Part shown: positions 8,269 to 14,681 of the stretch, piece by piece
How the letters are laid out: every line of letters starts with the position of its first letter
How positions within the stretch are numbered: position 1 is the first letter of the stretch
Program-made: the position numbers and the translations under genes
Notes under the pieces: model-generated
Seen by the model: only the letters and a program-made list of their open reading frames with translations
Told to the model about the DNA's origin: nothing
Databases searched by the model: none
NCBI GenBank assembly: GCA_023435305.1
Contig: JAEYRV010000001.1
Span: forward strand, 1 to 30,480
Source: Bacillota bacterium
Lineage (GTDB): Bacteria; Bacillota; Clostridia; Acetivibrionales; DTU013
DNA length: 30,480 nt
Direction of reading: 5' to 3'

Positions 8269-9194
8269 GGTATTTCATTTTTTACTTTTTGCAATTCTGA
8301 GATGAATTTATTATCATGATCATTAAATTTGTAATCCTTCCTGTATATAAGATAATCTGAGTATCTGAGTTTGACGTCGCCGCAGCCGCGTTGGACAAGC
8401 TTATACTGCTTGAGGACTCCAGCTGGTACAGGCGAAGCCCACATGTAAGCGGACGAGACTGAGCTCAGCAGATATAGCTGGCTTACATGGCCTGATGTCA
8501 GGAGGTGCTTGCCATACTTGCCATCATGCACCGGAAGCTCTGTTTTTGCCTCCTGTATCTGTAATGAGTTTGCATGTTGATCTCTGCCGGATAACTCGAT
8601 GTAATCGGACAAATCCCTATAGAATATGTTTTCTTTGCCGGACAACGAATGGCTGACCGACATGAGCACAACATACTCAAACTCCAGGATTTGCTCGGCA
8701 ACGAGGCTTTTCTCCTTAAGGAGCTTCATGTAATACTTCTCCTGTTCCGAATTGAATCTAATGATTCCCAGATCATGACCATTCTGACTGACATTATCCA
8801 TTACATTAAGATTATCTGTTACTATATAGTTGAAGCAAATATTTTTCAAAGAGGGCAGACCGGAGATCATTGAAGCGAAGGCCTGAGTTATGTAAAATGC
8901 TTCAGGAGCGGATATACTGAATGTAAGCCCGCTATGCAGAGATTTACTGTGCATCCCCTCGATTTTCTCAACCTCGGAAAGGATGCTTTTTGCACGGTTA
9001 AGGAATTCCTCGCCTTGTTCGGTAGGGATCACGCCTTTTGAGGTGCGCTTGAAAATCTTTATCCCCAGTGATTGTTCCAGCTCCCTGATGGACCTGCTGA
9101 GGTTGGGCTGGCCCATGAACAGGTTTTCCGCGGCCTTTGTTATAGATTTTGTTTTCTCTACTTCAACAGCATACTTTATATGAGACAGATCCAT
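8253..9194 (-). CDS. LysR-type transcriptional regulator
   Basis: 313 residues from the start chosen here. The N-terminal winged helix-turn-helix is typical: MDLSHIKYAVEVEKTKSITKAAE, with QPNLSRSIRELEQSLG as recognition helix, then LFKRT-like IFKRTSKGVIPTEQG. The remainder is the periplasmic-binding-protein-like effector domain; the ligand is unknown. The start is ATG 9194 after AAGGGTG; upstream in-frame starts would add an AT-rich 46-residue extension with no family match. It lies upstream of adhE on the same strand, 284 bp apart, so a link to adhE is possible but not shown. A T-N11-A palindrome in its leader (9218-9230) may mean autoregulation. Its 3' end is tandemly duplicated. Confidence 0.9.
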   Translation of the reverse strand: MDLSHIKYAVEVEKTKSITKAAENLFMGQPNLSRSIRELEQSLGIKIFKRTSKGVIPTEQGEEFLNRAKSILSEVEKIEGMHSKSLHSGLTFSISAPEAFYITQAFASMISGLPSLKNICFNYIVTDNLNVMDNVSQNGHDLGIIRFNSEQEKYYMKLLKEKSLVAEQILEFEYVVLMSVSHSLSGKENIFYRDLSDYIELSGRDQHANSLQIQEAKTELPVHDGKYGKHLLTSGHVSQLYLLSSVSSAYMWASPVPAGVLKQYKLVQRGCGDVKLRYSDYLIYRKDYKFNDHDNKFISELQKVKNEIPDSGI

Positions 9195-9217
9195 TTTCAG
9201 CACCCTTGTATTTTTAT

Positions 9218-9252
9218 TGCGGTTTGCGCAGTTTATTATCTTATTTATTATA
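9218..9252 (-). promoter_or_regulatory. LysR gene -10 and candidate T-N11-A operator
   Basis: On the minus strand a perfect TATAAT occupies 9247-9252; no good -35 is seen. Just downstream of the expected start of transcription is TGCG-GTTTG-CGCA (9218-9230), a T-N11-A inverted repeat of the kind LysR-type regulators bind. Confidence 0.4.
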
Positions 9253-9342
9253 TCACTTCTGACCAGGAAAAATTTTTTTATACGATAACTTGCTGAACAA
9301 ATTATGCTTAACAGAAAAAAATCTTGTTTCATTTTGTATGGG

Positions 9343-9363
9343 TGAACATGTTCATTCGCGAAT
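9343..9363. promoter_or_regulatory. Two abutting palindromes between divergent promoters
   Basis: TGAACATGTTCA (9343-9354) shares one base with ATTCGCGAAT (9354-9363). Both are perfect palindromes and lie just upstream of the DUF2461 promoter's -35, between it and the divergent LysR promoter. They look like operator sites; the binding protein is unknown. Confidence 0.4.
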
Positions 9364-9371
9364 CATCATAC

Positions 9372-9400
9372 TTGACAAAAAAAATGTAAAGAAATAAAGT
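9372..9400 (+). promoter_or_regulatory. Promoter of the DUF2461 gene
   Basis: A consensus -35 TTGACA (9372-9377), 17-bp spacer and TAAAGT (9395-9400). The expected start of transcription is about 9407, giving a leader of about 37 bases. Confidence 0.6.
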
Positions 9401-9443
9401 TTATTTGAGAATATTGTTACTAATATAGATGGAGGAATTCTTT

Positions 9444-10118
9444 ATGGGTTTTTCAGGGTTTTCGAATGAAGCGCTCAGATTTCTTTTTGAAAATAAAATG
9501 AATGACAGCAAGGAATGGTACGAGGCTCACAAAAGCGATTATAAAAAAATTGTGTATGAGCCTTTCACGGAGCTTGTGAAAGAATTGGCACCCACAATGA
9601 CCCAGATAGACAGCAGTATGATAACCACACCTTCAAAGCTGATATCAAGGGTGCGGAGAGATACCCGTTTCACCAGGGATAAAAGCCTTTACAGGGACAA
9701 TGTCTGGATCGTGTTCCTCAGAGATAAATCACAGATGTCCACGTCCCCATGCTTCTGGTTTGAATTGGGCCAGAACGGTTCAAGCTATGGCGTCGGCTAT
9801 TACGGTGCCCAAACCGGGTCGATGGCAATAATGAGGGAGATGATAGTGGAAGGCCATCCTGCATTTTTGGCGGCGCTAAAGGCATACGAGGGCCAGGATG
9901 AGTTCACGATCGGCGGCGACATGTACAAGAGGAGTAAGTTCCCGGATCAGCCTGAGAACCTACGGCAGTGGCTGGACAGGAAAAACATGTATTTCCAGTG
10001 TGTCCAGAGCGATTTCAAACTTGCATTTTCCAGTGAGCTGCCTGAGATATTGAAGAAAGGCTTTCTGAAGCTCAAGCCGATTTATGATTTCCTTTTGTTT
10101 GTTGAAAGCAGGGTGTGA
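9444..10118 (+). CDS. DUF2461 family protein (TIGR02453)
   Basis: 224 residues, full family length. The opening GFSNEALRFLFENKMNDSKEWYEAHK and the central block RRDTRFTRDKSLYRDN, followed by a segment on a small molecule- or substrate-like pocket (GVGYYGAQ), are diagnostic of DUF2461, a conserved bacterial family without an established function. The start is ATG 9444 because GGAGG (9431-9435) precedes it at eight bases; the upstream ATG 9429 lies against that ribosome site and would add five residues. Transcribed from its own promoter. A 15-bp minisatellite begins about 40 bp after the stop. Confidence 0.88.
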   Translation: MGFSGFSNEALRFLFENKMNDSKEWYEAHKSDYKKIVYEPFTELVKELAPTMTQIDSSMITTPSKLISRVRRDTRFTRDKSLYRDNVWIVFLRDKSQMSTSPCFWFELGQNGSSYGVGYYGAQTGSMAIMREMIVEGHPAFLAALKAYEGQDEFTIGGDMYKRSKFPDQPENLRQWLDRKNMYFQCVQSDFKLAFSSELPEILKKGFLKLKPIYDFLLFVESRV

Positions 10119-10159
10119 TATCTGAGAATTTTACAGTTTGATCGACAGGGTCTAATGCG

Positions 10160-10415
10160 GCGGATCAGAATACGGCGGATCAGAATGCGGTGGAATGAAA
10201 CGCGGTGAATATTTACGGGCGGCGGATCAGAATACGGTAGATCAGAATACGGCGGATCTTTATGCAGTGGATCGAAATGCGATAGATCGAAATTCGGCGG
10301 ATCAGAATACGATAGATCATTATGCAGTGGATCGAAATGCGATAGATCGAAATTCGGCGGATCAGATTACGATAGATTAATATGAAGCGACTCAATATAC
10401 GGCAGAATATTAAAG
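10160..10415 (+). repeat. 15-bp minisatellite with 60-bp higher-order repeat
   Basis: About 17 tandem copies of a 15-bp unit, consensus near GCGGATCAGAATACG, degenerate at both edges and with one 17-bp unit at 10205-10221. Four-unit blocks repeat as 60-bp copies at 10252-10311 and 10312-10371. One frame (ATG 10195 to TAA 10378-10380) stays open and reads pentapeptide-like units (ADQNT, VDRNA, IDRNS), but no proper ribosome site precedes it and the frame is open simply because 15 is a multiple of 3. The stretch 10119-10476 holds nothing else except the palindrome at 10442-10457. Confidence 0.85.
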
Positions 10416-10441
10416 TGATTAATGCAGACAATAGTACCGAC

Positions 10442-10457
10442 TATCAAAATTTTGATA
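10442..10457. promoter_or_regulatory. Perfect 16-bp palindrome before the YkuS-like gene
   Basis: TATCAAAATTTTGATA is fully self-complementary and ends four bases before the ribosome site of the next gene. It could be an operator or an RNA hairpin next to the ribosome site. The binding partner is unknown. Confidence 0.45.
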
Positions 10458-10476
10458 AAAGGAAGGGAATTGCATT

Positions 10477-10734
10477 ATGAACAGGAAAATCGCCGTGGAA
10501 CGCAGTTTGACGCCCATCATGGAATATCTGTCCGAAAAGGGTTATAAAGTTGATGGAATAGATATTAACAGCGAGTACAGCAAAAACATCGACCAGTATG
10601 ATGCCATAGTGGTGACTGGTATGAATAAGGATTTCCTTGGTATACAGGATGTAGTTTCAAAAATACCGGTCATCGATGCCAGAGGTTTGAATGCCGAGCA
10701 GGTATACGATAGAATATCCAACACTATCCACTAG
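10477..10734 (+). CDS. YkuS-like protein, UPF0180 family
   Basis: 85 residues, the normal size. The pattern IAVERSLTPIMEYLSEKGY near the start, IVVTGMNKDFLGIQDV in the middle and VIDARGLNAEQV near the end follow Bacillus subtilis YkuS throughout. The family is widespread in Firmicutes and has no established biochemical role. The ribosome site GGAAGGG ends nine bases before the ATG. The gene stands alone, with a minisatellite and a palindrome upstream and a terminator downstream at 10779-10811. Confidence 0.85.
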   Translation: MNRKIAVERSLTPIMEYLSEKGYKVDGIDINSEYSKNIDQYDAIVVTGMNKDFLGIQDVVSKIPVIDARGLNAEQVYDRISNTIH

Positions 10735-10778
10735 CATTCAGCTTCAAAAACCATTAACAATTAAAGCTACAGTTTTAT

Positions 10779-10811
10779 GCCTTTCGTGTTTCGTGCATGG
10801 AAGGCTTTTTT
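10779..10811 (+). terminator. Intrinsic terminator of the YkuS-like gene
   Basis: GCCTT(T/C) pairs with (G)GAAGGC around a loop of about 13 bases, followed directly by TTTTTT. Confidence 0.75.
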
Positions 10812-10932
10812 GTATATGAAACCCCGCGTTAGACGCAGGGTTCGATAAAACTTTTAGCGGTGAGGGCAAGAGTAAACTCCTTTTGATATAGTTTTGCTGC
10901 AGTTGACAGACTATGGCAATAATTCTTGTTGT

Positions 10933-11040
10933 CTGGATGGATTTTCAAGTAGGGGCAGTACACCTTGGCTAAACTGGATGGATTTTCAAGTAGGGGCAGT
11001 ACACCTTGACCAAACTGGATGGATTTTCAAGTAGGGGCAG
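10933..11040 (+). repeat. 41-bp tandem array (three copies of a 26-bp core)
   Basis: The 26-bp core (CTGGATGG...GGGGCAG) starts at 10933, 10974 and 11015. The two 15-bp intervals, TACACCTTGGCTAAA and TACACCTTGACCAAA, are nearly the same, so this is a plain tandem repeat and not a CRISPR. A 23-bp part of the core returns inverted at 11133-11155 and 11408-11430. Confidence 0.9.
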
Positions 11041-11155
11041 CGATTAGACTTTCTTGAGTGAACATAATGCCAGATACCCGGAATTATGTTCACTCATTAT
11101 TGAATAAGCTCAATAAAGTCAAACAAATTGTAGCCCCTACTTGAAAATCCATCCA
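11016..11155. repeat. Long nested palindrome
   Basis: Three stacked pairs of arms: 11016-11038 with 11133-11155 (23 bp, perfect), 11047-11058 with 11109-11120 (12 bp, one mismatch) and 11056-11068 with 11083-11095 (13 bp, perfect), with a 14-base central loop. As RNA or single-stranded DNA it would form a long interrupted hairpin. It looks like a head-to-head duplication with later small insertions and deletions. Confidence 0.85.
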
Positions 11156-11493
11156 AGTTGATTTTATAGTAACATGAGTAACGCAGATAAAGACAGGGGT
11201 GATGACCGATTGGCATCCTTTTTCCATGTTTAGACTACATAATTCGAGTTATACTGTGTTATGTCATCATGATATAGCAAAAACGCTCGCCCACCTGTAA
11301 ATTCGTCCATCTGCACTCTAGAACGCTGGCCCACCTGTAAATTCGTCCATCTGCGCTCTAGAACGCTCGCCCACCTGTAAATTCGTCCATCTGCGCTCTA
11401 GATTGTAGCCCCTACTTGAAAATCCATCCAAGTTGATTTTATAGTAACATGAGTAACGCAGGTGATGCGGATAAAGACAGGGGATGACTGATT
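11128..11493 (+). repeat. Direct duplication (80-90 bp) flanking the 40-bp array
   Basis: Nearly identical segments at about 11128-11211 and 11402-11493 share the inverted 23-bp core, then GATTTTATAGTAACATGAG and ATAAAGACAGGGG. The second copy has a small extra stretch, GTGATGCG, and the two drift apart after GATT. Confidence 0.85.
11283..11402 (+). repeat. 40-bp tandem array, three copies
   Basis: Units start at 11283, 11323 and 11363 with ACGCT(C/G)GCCCACCTG and end with CTCTAGA; only two positions vary. Read on the minus strand the core ATGGACGAATTTACAGGTGG resembles the 41-bp core ATGGATTTTCAAGTAGGGGC, which suggests a common origin in opposite orientation. Confidence 0.85.
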
Positions 11494-11626
11494 AACATTC
11501 GGACTGCTTAGTTTGCCGGAAATGTTTTTATCGGCGCAATCCCCCTTTATCCTGCTCTCAGCGGCAGAGTAATAAATAGCAGAAAAGGGGCTGTCCTTAG
11601 AGGGTGCGTCTTAGGGGCTTTTAATC

Positions 11627-11672
11627 ATCGGCATAGTTAGGTATGAATTTACCGACTATGCCGATTTTTATT
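11627..11672 (+). terminator. Perfect intrinsic terminator with no visible gene upstream
   Basis: ATCGGCATAGT (11627-11637) pairs perfectly with ACTATGCCGAT (11655-11665), followed by TTTTATTG. It would end plus-strand transcripts coming from the repeat block, where no gene is seen. Confidence 0.7.
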
Positions 11673-11746
11673 GTTGTGTGGTGGCTGTAGAAACTGGAGA
11701 GTCAAACTTGCCAATGTAGTTATAAAGGTCTAGTTAAGAACAGTGG

Positions 11747-11860
11747 TGTCAACCTTGACAATACGCAACAAATATAGGAGGATGCTATAATGGATCTAAG
11801 CATGTTCTTGCAGGTCACATTCGTATAGCTGGTCTGGTAGGATTAACACATAGTTAACAT
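11747..11860 (+). pseudogene. Possible gene remnant with intact leader and ribosome site
   Basis: TGTCAA-CC-TTGACA (11747-11760) forms a palindrome containing a -35-like TTGACA. AGGAGGA (11776-11782) is ideally placed before ATG 11790, yet the frame reads only MDLSMFLQVTFV and stops at 11826-11828. Shifting frame, translation continues as HIRIAGLVGLTHS, which together faintly resembles the first membrane helix of MgtC/SapB proteins (FLxxxLR...GxxIGLER). It could equally be a short leader peptide. The family idea is a guess; the strong ribosome site is directly visible. Confidence 0.3.
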
Positions 11861-11888
11861 ATATTCTATGGTTTGAAAAACCTTGTTA

Positions 11889-11897
11889 TGCTATAAT
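11889..11897 (+). promoter_or_regulatory. Extended -10 promoter of the YfcC-type gene
   Basis: TGC-TATAAT with a weak -35 (TGGTTT at 11869-11874, 17-bp spacer based on the hexamer). Expected leader of about 30 bases. Confidence 0.55.
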
Positions 11898-11933
11898 TAG
11901 TATAAAAATTTAAAAAATAAGGGATAATACTGA

Positions 11934-13301
11934 ATGAAACGAAATACACAACAAAAAATTAAGCTTCCTCACACATTTATCACTCTATTTCTGTTGGTAA
12001 TACTAGCAAGTATCATGACATATGTGATACCAGCAGGCCAGTTTGAACGTGTTTATGACCAGAGCATAAATCAAACGTTGGTGGTACCTGGCAGCTATAT
12101 GCCTCTTGAGCAGCAGCCTGTAGCTCCCTGGCTCATTTTCCACAAGTTTTATGAAGCGCTCTGCCTGCCCAGGACTGCTTCACTATTGTGGCTGGTTCTG
12201 ATAACCGGAGGTGCCTTTGAAATAATAATAAAAACCAACTGTCTGACTCAGTTATGCACACGTGCACTGGTCCGCTTTCATGGCAGGGAATTATTGATTA
12301 TCCCTATTTTTATCAGTCTGTTTTCCATATTTGGGTTTACAATGGGTGTGACAACAGCTTCCGTGGCTTTTGTACCACTGGGGATCACAGCAGCCGCTGT
12401 GTTGGGATTGGACAGGATTTCAGGGGCAGCCATGGTTGCACTAGGTGTCAATGTCGGGTTTACAGCAGGTATATTCAATCCCTTTAGTGTCGGTATTGCC
12501 CAAGGGATCGCTGAACTGCCTCTGTTTTCTGGTTCGTGGCTGCGATGGCTAACACTGCCTGTTTTGATTGCCGTTACAAGCGCCTATATTATGTGCTATG
12601 CAAAAAAACATCGTAGTAATACTGTAGAGATGGCTATAAAGCCAAATACCATACGTGCTTTGAACAGGCCAGAAAAGAGAAGCCTGTTGGCTTTTGCGAG
12701 TGGTTTTTTGGTACTGACGCTTGGTATCTCATTATGGAAATGGGATACTGATGGTATCATTGTAACCTTCATTATTATTGGTATAATGACTGGACTTTGT
12801 TCTGGAATGTCTTCAACGGAAATCTGCGAGACCTTCCTGACCGGATGCCGTAAGATGATGAAGGGCGTGATAGTTATTGGTATAGCAGCAACCATGCGCC
12901 TCATTCTGGCTGATGGAAATATACTGGATACTATCACCTGCAAGCTGACGGAAATCGTTTATTTTCTGCCTGCTCCACTGCAGCTTTTGGGAGTATTCCT
13001 GTCTATGGCTCTGCTCAATCTTTTAGTAACTTCAGGCTCATCAAAGGCTGTGCTGGTAATGCCTATCCTGACTCCAATGTCAGATTTTTTGGGGCTTTCT
13101 AGACAGTCAATGGTATATGCTTTTCAAATGGGGGACGGTCTGACAAATTTGGCATCTCCAGTTTCCACAACATTAAATGGAGTAATGGCAGTCAGTGAGA
13201 TTACTTATGGCAAATGGATAAAGTTTTATGCTCCCTTGGTCGGAATTTATCTGATTACTGGTACATTGCTTACAGTGTTTTCTAGCGTAGTCGGCTACTG
13301 A
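11934..13301 (+). CDS. YfcC/DcuC-family membrane carrier (ion-transporter superfamily)
   Basis: 455 residues, hydrophobic throughout with about a dozen helices. The opening (LPHTFITLFLLVILASIMTYVIPAGQFER) is the family's first helix with its IPAGxF motif; re-entrant loop signatures follow (GVNVGFTAGIFNPFSVGIAQGIAELP and LVTSGSSKAVLVMPILTPMSDFLGLSR, and GDGLTNLASPVSTTLNGVMA). Relatives are proposed to carry dicarboxylates, amino acids or peptides; a substrate cannot be assigned. The weak ribosome site AAGGGA lies about ten bases from the ATG. It converges on a LacI-type regulator with 14 bp between the stop codons, so the two are not one operon. Confidence 0.82.
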   Translation: MKRNTQQKIKLPHTFITLFLLVILASIMTYVIPAGQFERVYDQSINQTLVVPGSYMPLEQQPVAPWLIFHKFYEALCLPRTASLLWLVLITGGAFEIIIKTNCLTQLCTRALVRFHGRELLIIPIFISLFSIFGFTMGVTTASVAFVPLGITAAAVLGLDRISGAAMVALGVNVGFTAGIFNPFSVGIAQGIAELPLFSGSWLRWLTLPVLIAVTSAYIMCYAKKHRSNTVEMAIKPNTIRALNRPEKRSLLAFASGFLVLTLGISLWKWDTDGIIVTFIIIGIMTGLCSGMSSTEICETFLTGCRKMMKGVIVIGIAATMRLILADGNILDTITCKLTEIVYFLPAPLQLLGVFLSMALLNLLVTSGSSKAVLVMPILTPMSDFLGLSRQSMVYAFQMGDGLTNLASPVSTTLNGVMAVSEITYGKWIKFYAPLVGIYLITGTLLTVFSSVVGY

Positions 13302-13315
13302 TGCCCCGTTACTAT

Positions 13316-14350
13316 TTATTTGCCCGATGATTTGTTCCCCGACGGCTTTGGTCCTGTTGTCCTGCGGAGTACAAGGCTTGGTTTGAAAACCTGCTGCGGC
13401 TGGAAATTCTTTTTTTCAATCAGTCCAATTGCAAGTTCTACAGCAGCTTTACCTATTTCCTGCATAGGTGTATGAAGCGTTGTCAGTTCAACTCCTGAAA
13501 GACGGCTAAAATAGAGATCATCGTGTCCAATCAGCGAAATATCTTCGGGTACACGTACTCCATGAGTTCTTAAAGCATTAAGTACACCCATAGCCATTAG
13601 GTCACTGGCGCACCAAATAGCTGTCGGGAGCTTTTCGTCGTTGATCAGGTACTCAGCAAGCTCACGACCAGCTGTGCTTGTTTTATCAGCATGGCCATGA
13701 GTATAAATATGCGGTATAAGACCTCGTTTTGTCATTTCTTCGGTGAACCCATCTTTCTTCTGGTGAATAGTATTATTCTCGGGTCCATAGGTAAATAGTG
13801 CAATTTCTCTGTGCCCCAAATCATATAGATGCTCCACCACAATAGTTGCACTGTGCCGGTAATCACAGTACAGTGAATACGTCTCTTCAGTACCTGCTTT
13901 GCCGCCTATAAATATGACAGGCAGAAGGCCTTTGCAGGCTTCTTTGATATGTGATATATCACTGCCGGAGGATGCTACTATAAGAGCGCCCACCCTGTTC
14001 TCACACATCATTTGGCAATGTTTGCGTTCCAAATCGGTGCTTCGATGGCTGCTCCCTAAAAGAACGCAATAGTTATTCGCTGCGGCAAGCATACTAATCT
14101 CATTAAAAACTGTACTATATGCAGTATTTTCGGCCATCGTGGGAACAATCATACCAATGGAATTGGACCGTTTTGAAGAAAGGCTTCGGGCGGCTGCATT
14201 AGGCATATATCCAATATTGCGGGCAATCTCCTTAATACGCTCCGTAGTTTCAGAAGAAATATCACTGCAACCGCGCAATGCACGTGAAACAGCAACATGA
14301 GATACTCCTGCTAATTGTGCAATTGTTATGATGGTTGGCCTATTATCCAT
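13316..14350 (-). CDS. LacI/GalR-family transcriptional regulator
   Basis: 344 residues. The LacI helix-turn-helix is plain at the start (TIAQLAGVSHVAVSRALRG), with the hinge helix NAAARSLSSKRS that inserts into the operator's central CG, and a sugar-binding-protein-like effector domain (NSIGMIVPTMAEN, then DLMAMGVLNALRTHGVRVPEDISLIGHDD). Members of the family normally repress sugar-related genes until an effector is bound. The start follows AAGGAGGATATC. Divergent from the giant SLH gene; a perfect palindrome with central CG (14491-14506) between them is the likely operator, so it may control the SLH gene, itself, or both. Role in regulating the convergent carrier is not supported by an operator there. 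Confidence 0.93.
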   Translation of the reverse strand: MDNRPTIITIAQLAGVSHVAVSRALRGCSDISSETTERIKEIARNIGYMPNAAARSLSSKRSNSIGMIVPTMAENTAYSTVFNEISMLAAANNYCVLLGSSHRSTDLERKHCQMMCENRVGALIVASSGSDISHIKEACKGLLPVIFIGGKAGTEETYSLYCDYRHSATIVVEHLYDLGHREIALFTYGPENNTIHQKKDGFTEEMTKRGLIPHIYTHGHADKTSTAGRELAEYLINDEKLPTAIWCASDLMAMGVLNALRTHGVRVPEDISLIGHDDLYFSRLSGVELTTLHTPMQEIGKAAVELAIGLIEKKNFQPQQVFKPSLVLRRTTGPKPSGNKSSGK

Positions 14351-14450
14351 GATATCCTCCTTGCCTCATTTAAGTATGCCTTAATTACTATAGTATATAC
14401 CAGTTTACCGTCATAAACAATTTCAAAATTTTACGACGTAGGTTAGTCAA

Positions 14451-14479
14451 TTGACGAATTCTATCATTTATGATATCCT
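14451..14479 (+). promoter_or_regulatory. Promoter of the SLH surface-protein gene
   Basis: TTGACG (14451-14456), 17-bp spacer and TATCCT (14474-14479). The -35 is part of the palindrome GTCAATTGAC (14446-14455). Start of transcription is expected near 14486, which leaves a leader of nearly 200 bases. Confidence 0.5.
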
Positions 14480-14490
14480 AATTTTAACTC

Positions 14491-14506
14491 ACTTTAACGT
14501 TAAAGT
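14491..14506. promoter_or_regulatory. LacI-type operator
   Basis: ACTTTAACGTTAAAGT is a perfect 16-bp palindrome with the central CG typical for LacI/GalR regulators. It falls at about +5 to +20 of the SLH-gene promoter, a position where a bound repressor blocks transcription, and only about 140 bp from the start of the LacI-type gene. Confidence 0.65.
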
Positions 14507-14681
14507 AACTATAGTGTCATGTAATTAGCACTAAGTTATAGGTTCGCATCTCATGTGAAAGAAAGCTTAACAGTATATCTGTATTATATTGTTGAGACAC
14601 AATTATATTAAAGGAGTTGATTATTAACAACAGAAGTATTAATAAGTTTTGTAACTCATGAAATCAAGACGGAGGTATTCT

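Larger units (their letters stand above)
10735..11933. other. 1.2-kb gene-free, repeat-rich block
   Basis: No supported protein gene. In order it holds the YkuS-gene terminator; a GC-rich hairpin (about 10819-10842, ACCCCGCGT/ACGCAGGGT with one mismatch); three 41-bp direct repeats (10933-11040); a very long palindrome (11016-11155); an 80-90-bp segment present twice (about 11128-11211 and 11402-11493); three 40-bp direct repeats (11283-11402) between those copies; a perfect terminator (11627-11672); a TGTCAA-CC-TTGACA palindrome and a short ORF that may be a gene remnant (11747-11860); and the promoter of the next gene. Confidence 0.8.
14351..14681. other. Divergent control region between the LacI-type and SLH genes
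   Basis: Besides the promoter and operator listed separately, it holds a TGG-TATATACT-like -10 on the minus strand (about 14390-14400) for the regulator, and a ribosome-site-like AAAGGAG near 14611 that has no useful start codon. The leader from about 14486 to 14681 is A/T rich; no riboswitch fold was recognised. Confidence 0.5.

Noticed and set aside
9345..9354. LexA (SOS) box GAAC...GTTC
   Set aside because: The spacing is two bases, while the Gram-positive LexA box needs four (GAAC-N4-GTTC).
10195..10380. Pentapeptide-repeat protein
   Set aside because: The frame is open because the unit is 15 bp; there is no ribosome site, no non-repeat part, and the unit degenerates at both ends like non-coding DNA.
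10819..10842. Second IS200/IS605 end
   Set aside because: A GC-rich hairpin is present, but there is no transposase remnant or second end nearby.
10933..11040. CRISPR array
   Set aside because: Only three copies, intervals of 15 bp that are nearly identical to each other, and no cas genes; it is a plain tandem repeat.
11016..11155. Retron non-coding RNA
   Set aside because: A long hairpin alone is not enough; no reverse transcriptase gene lies in the window.
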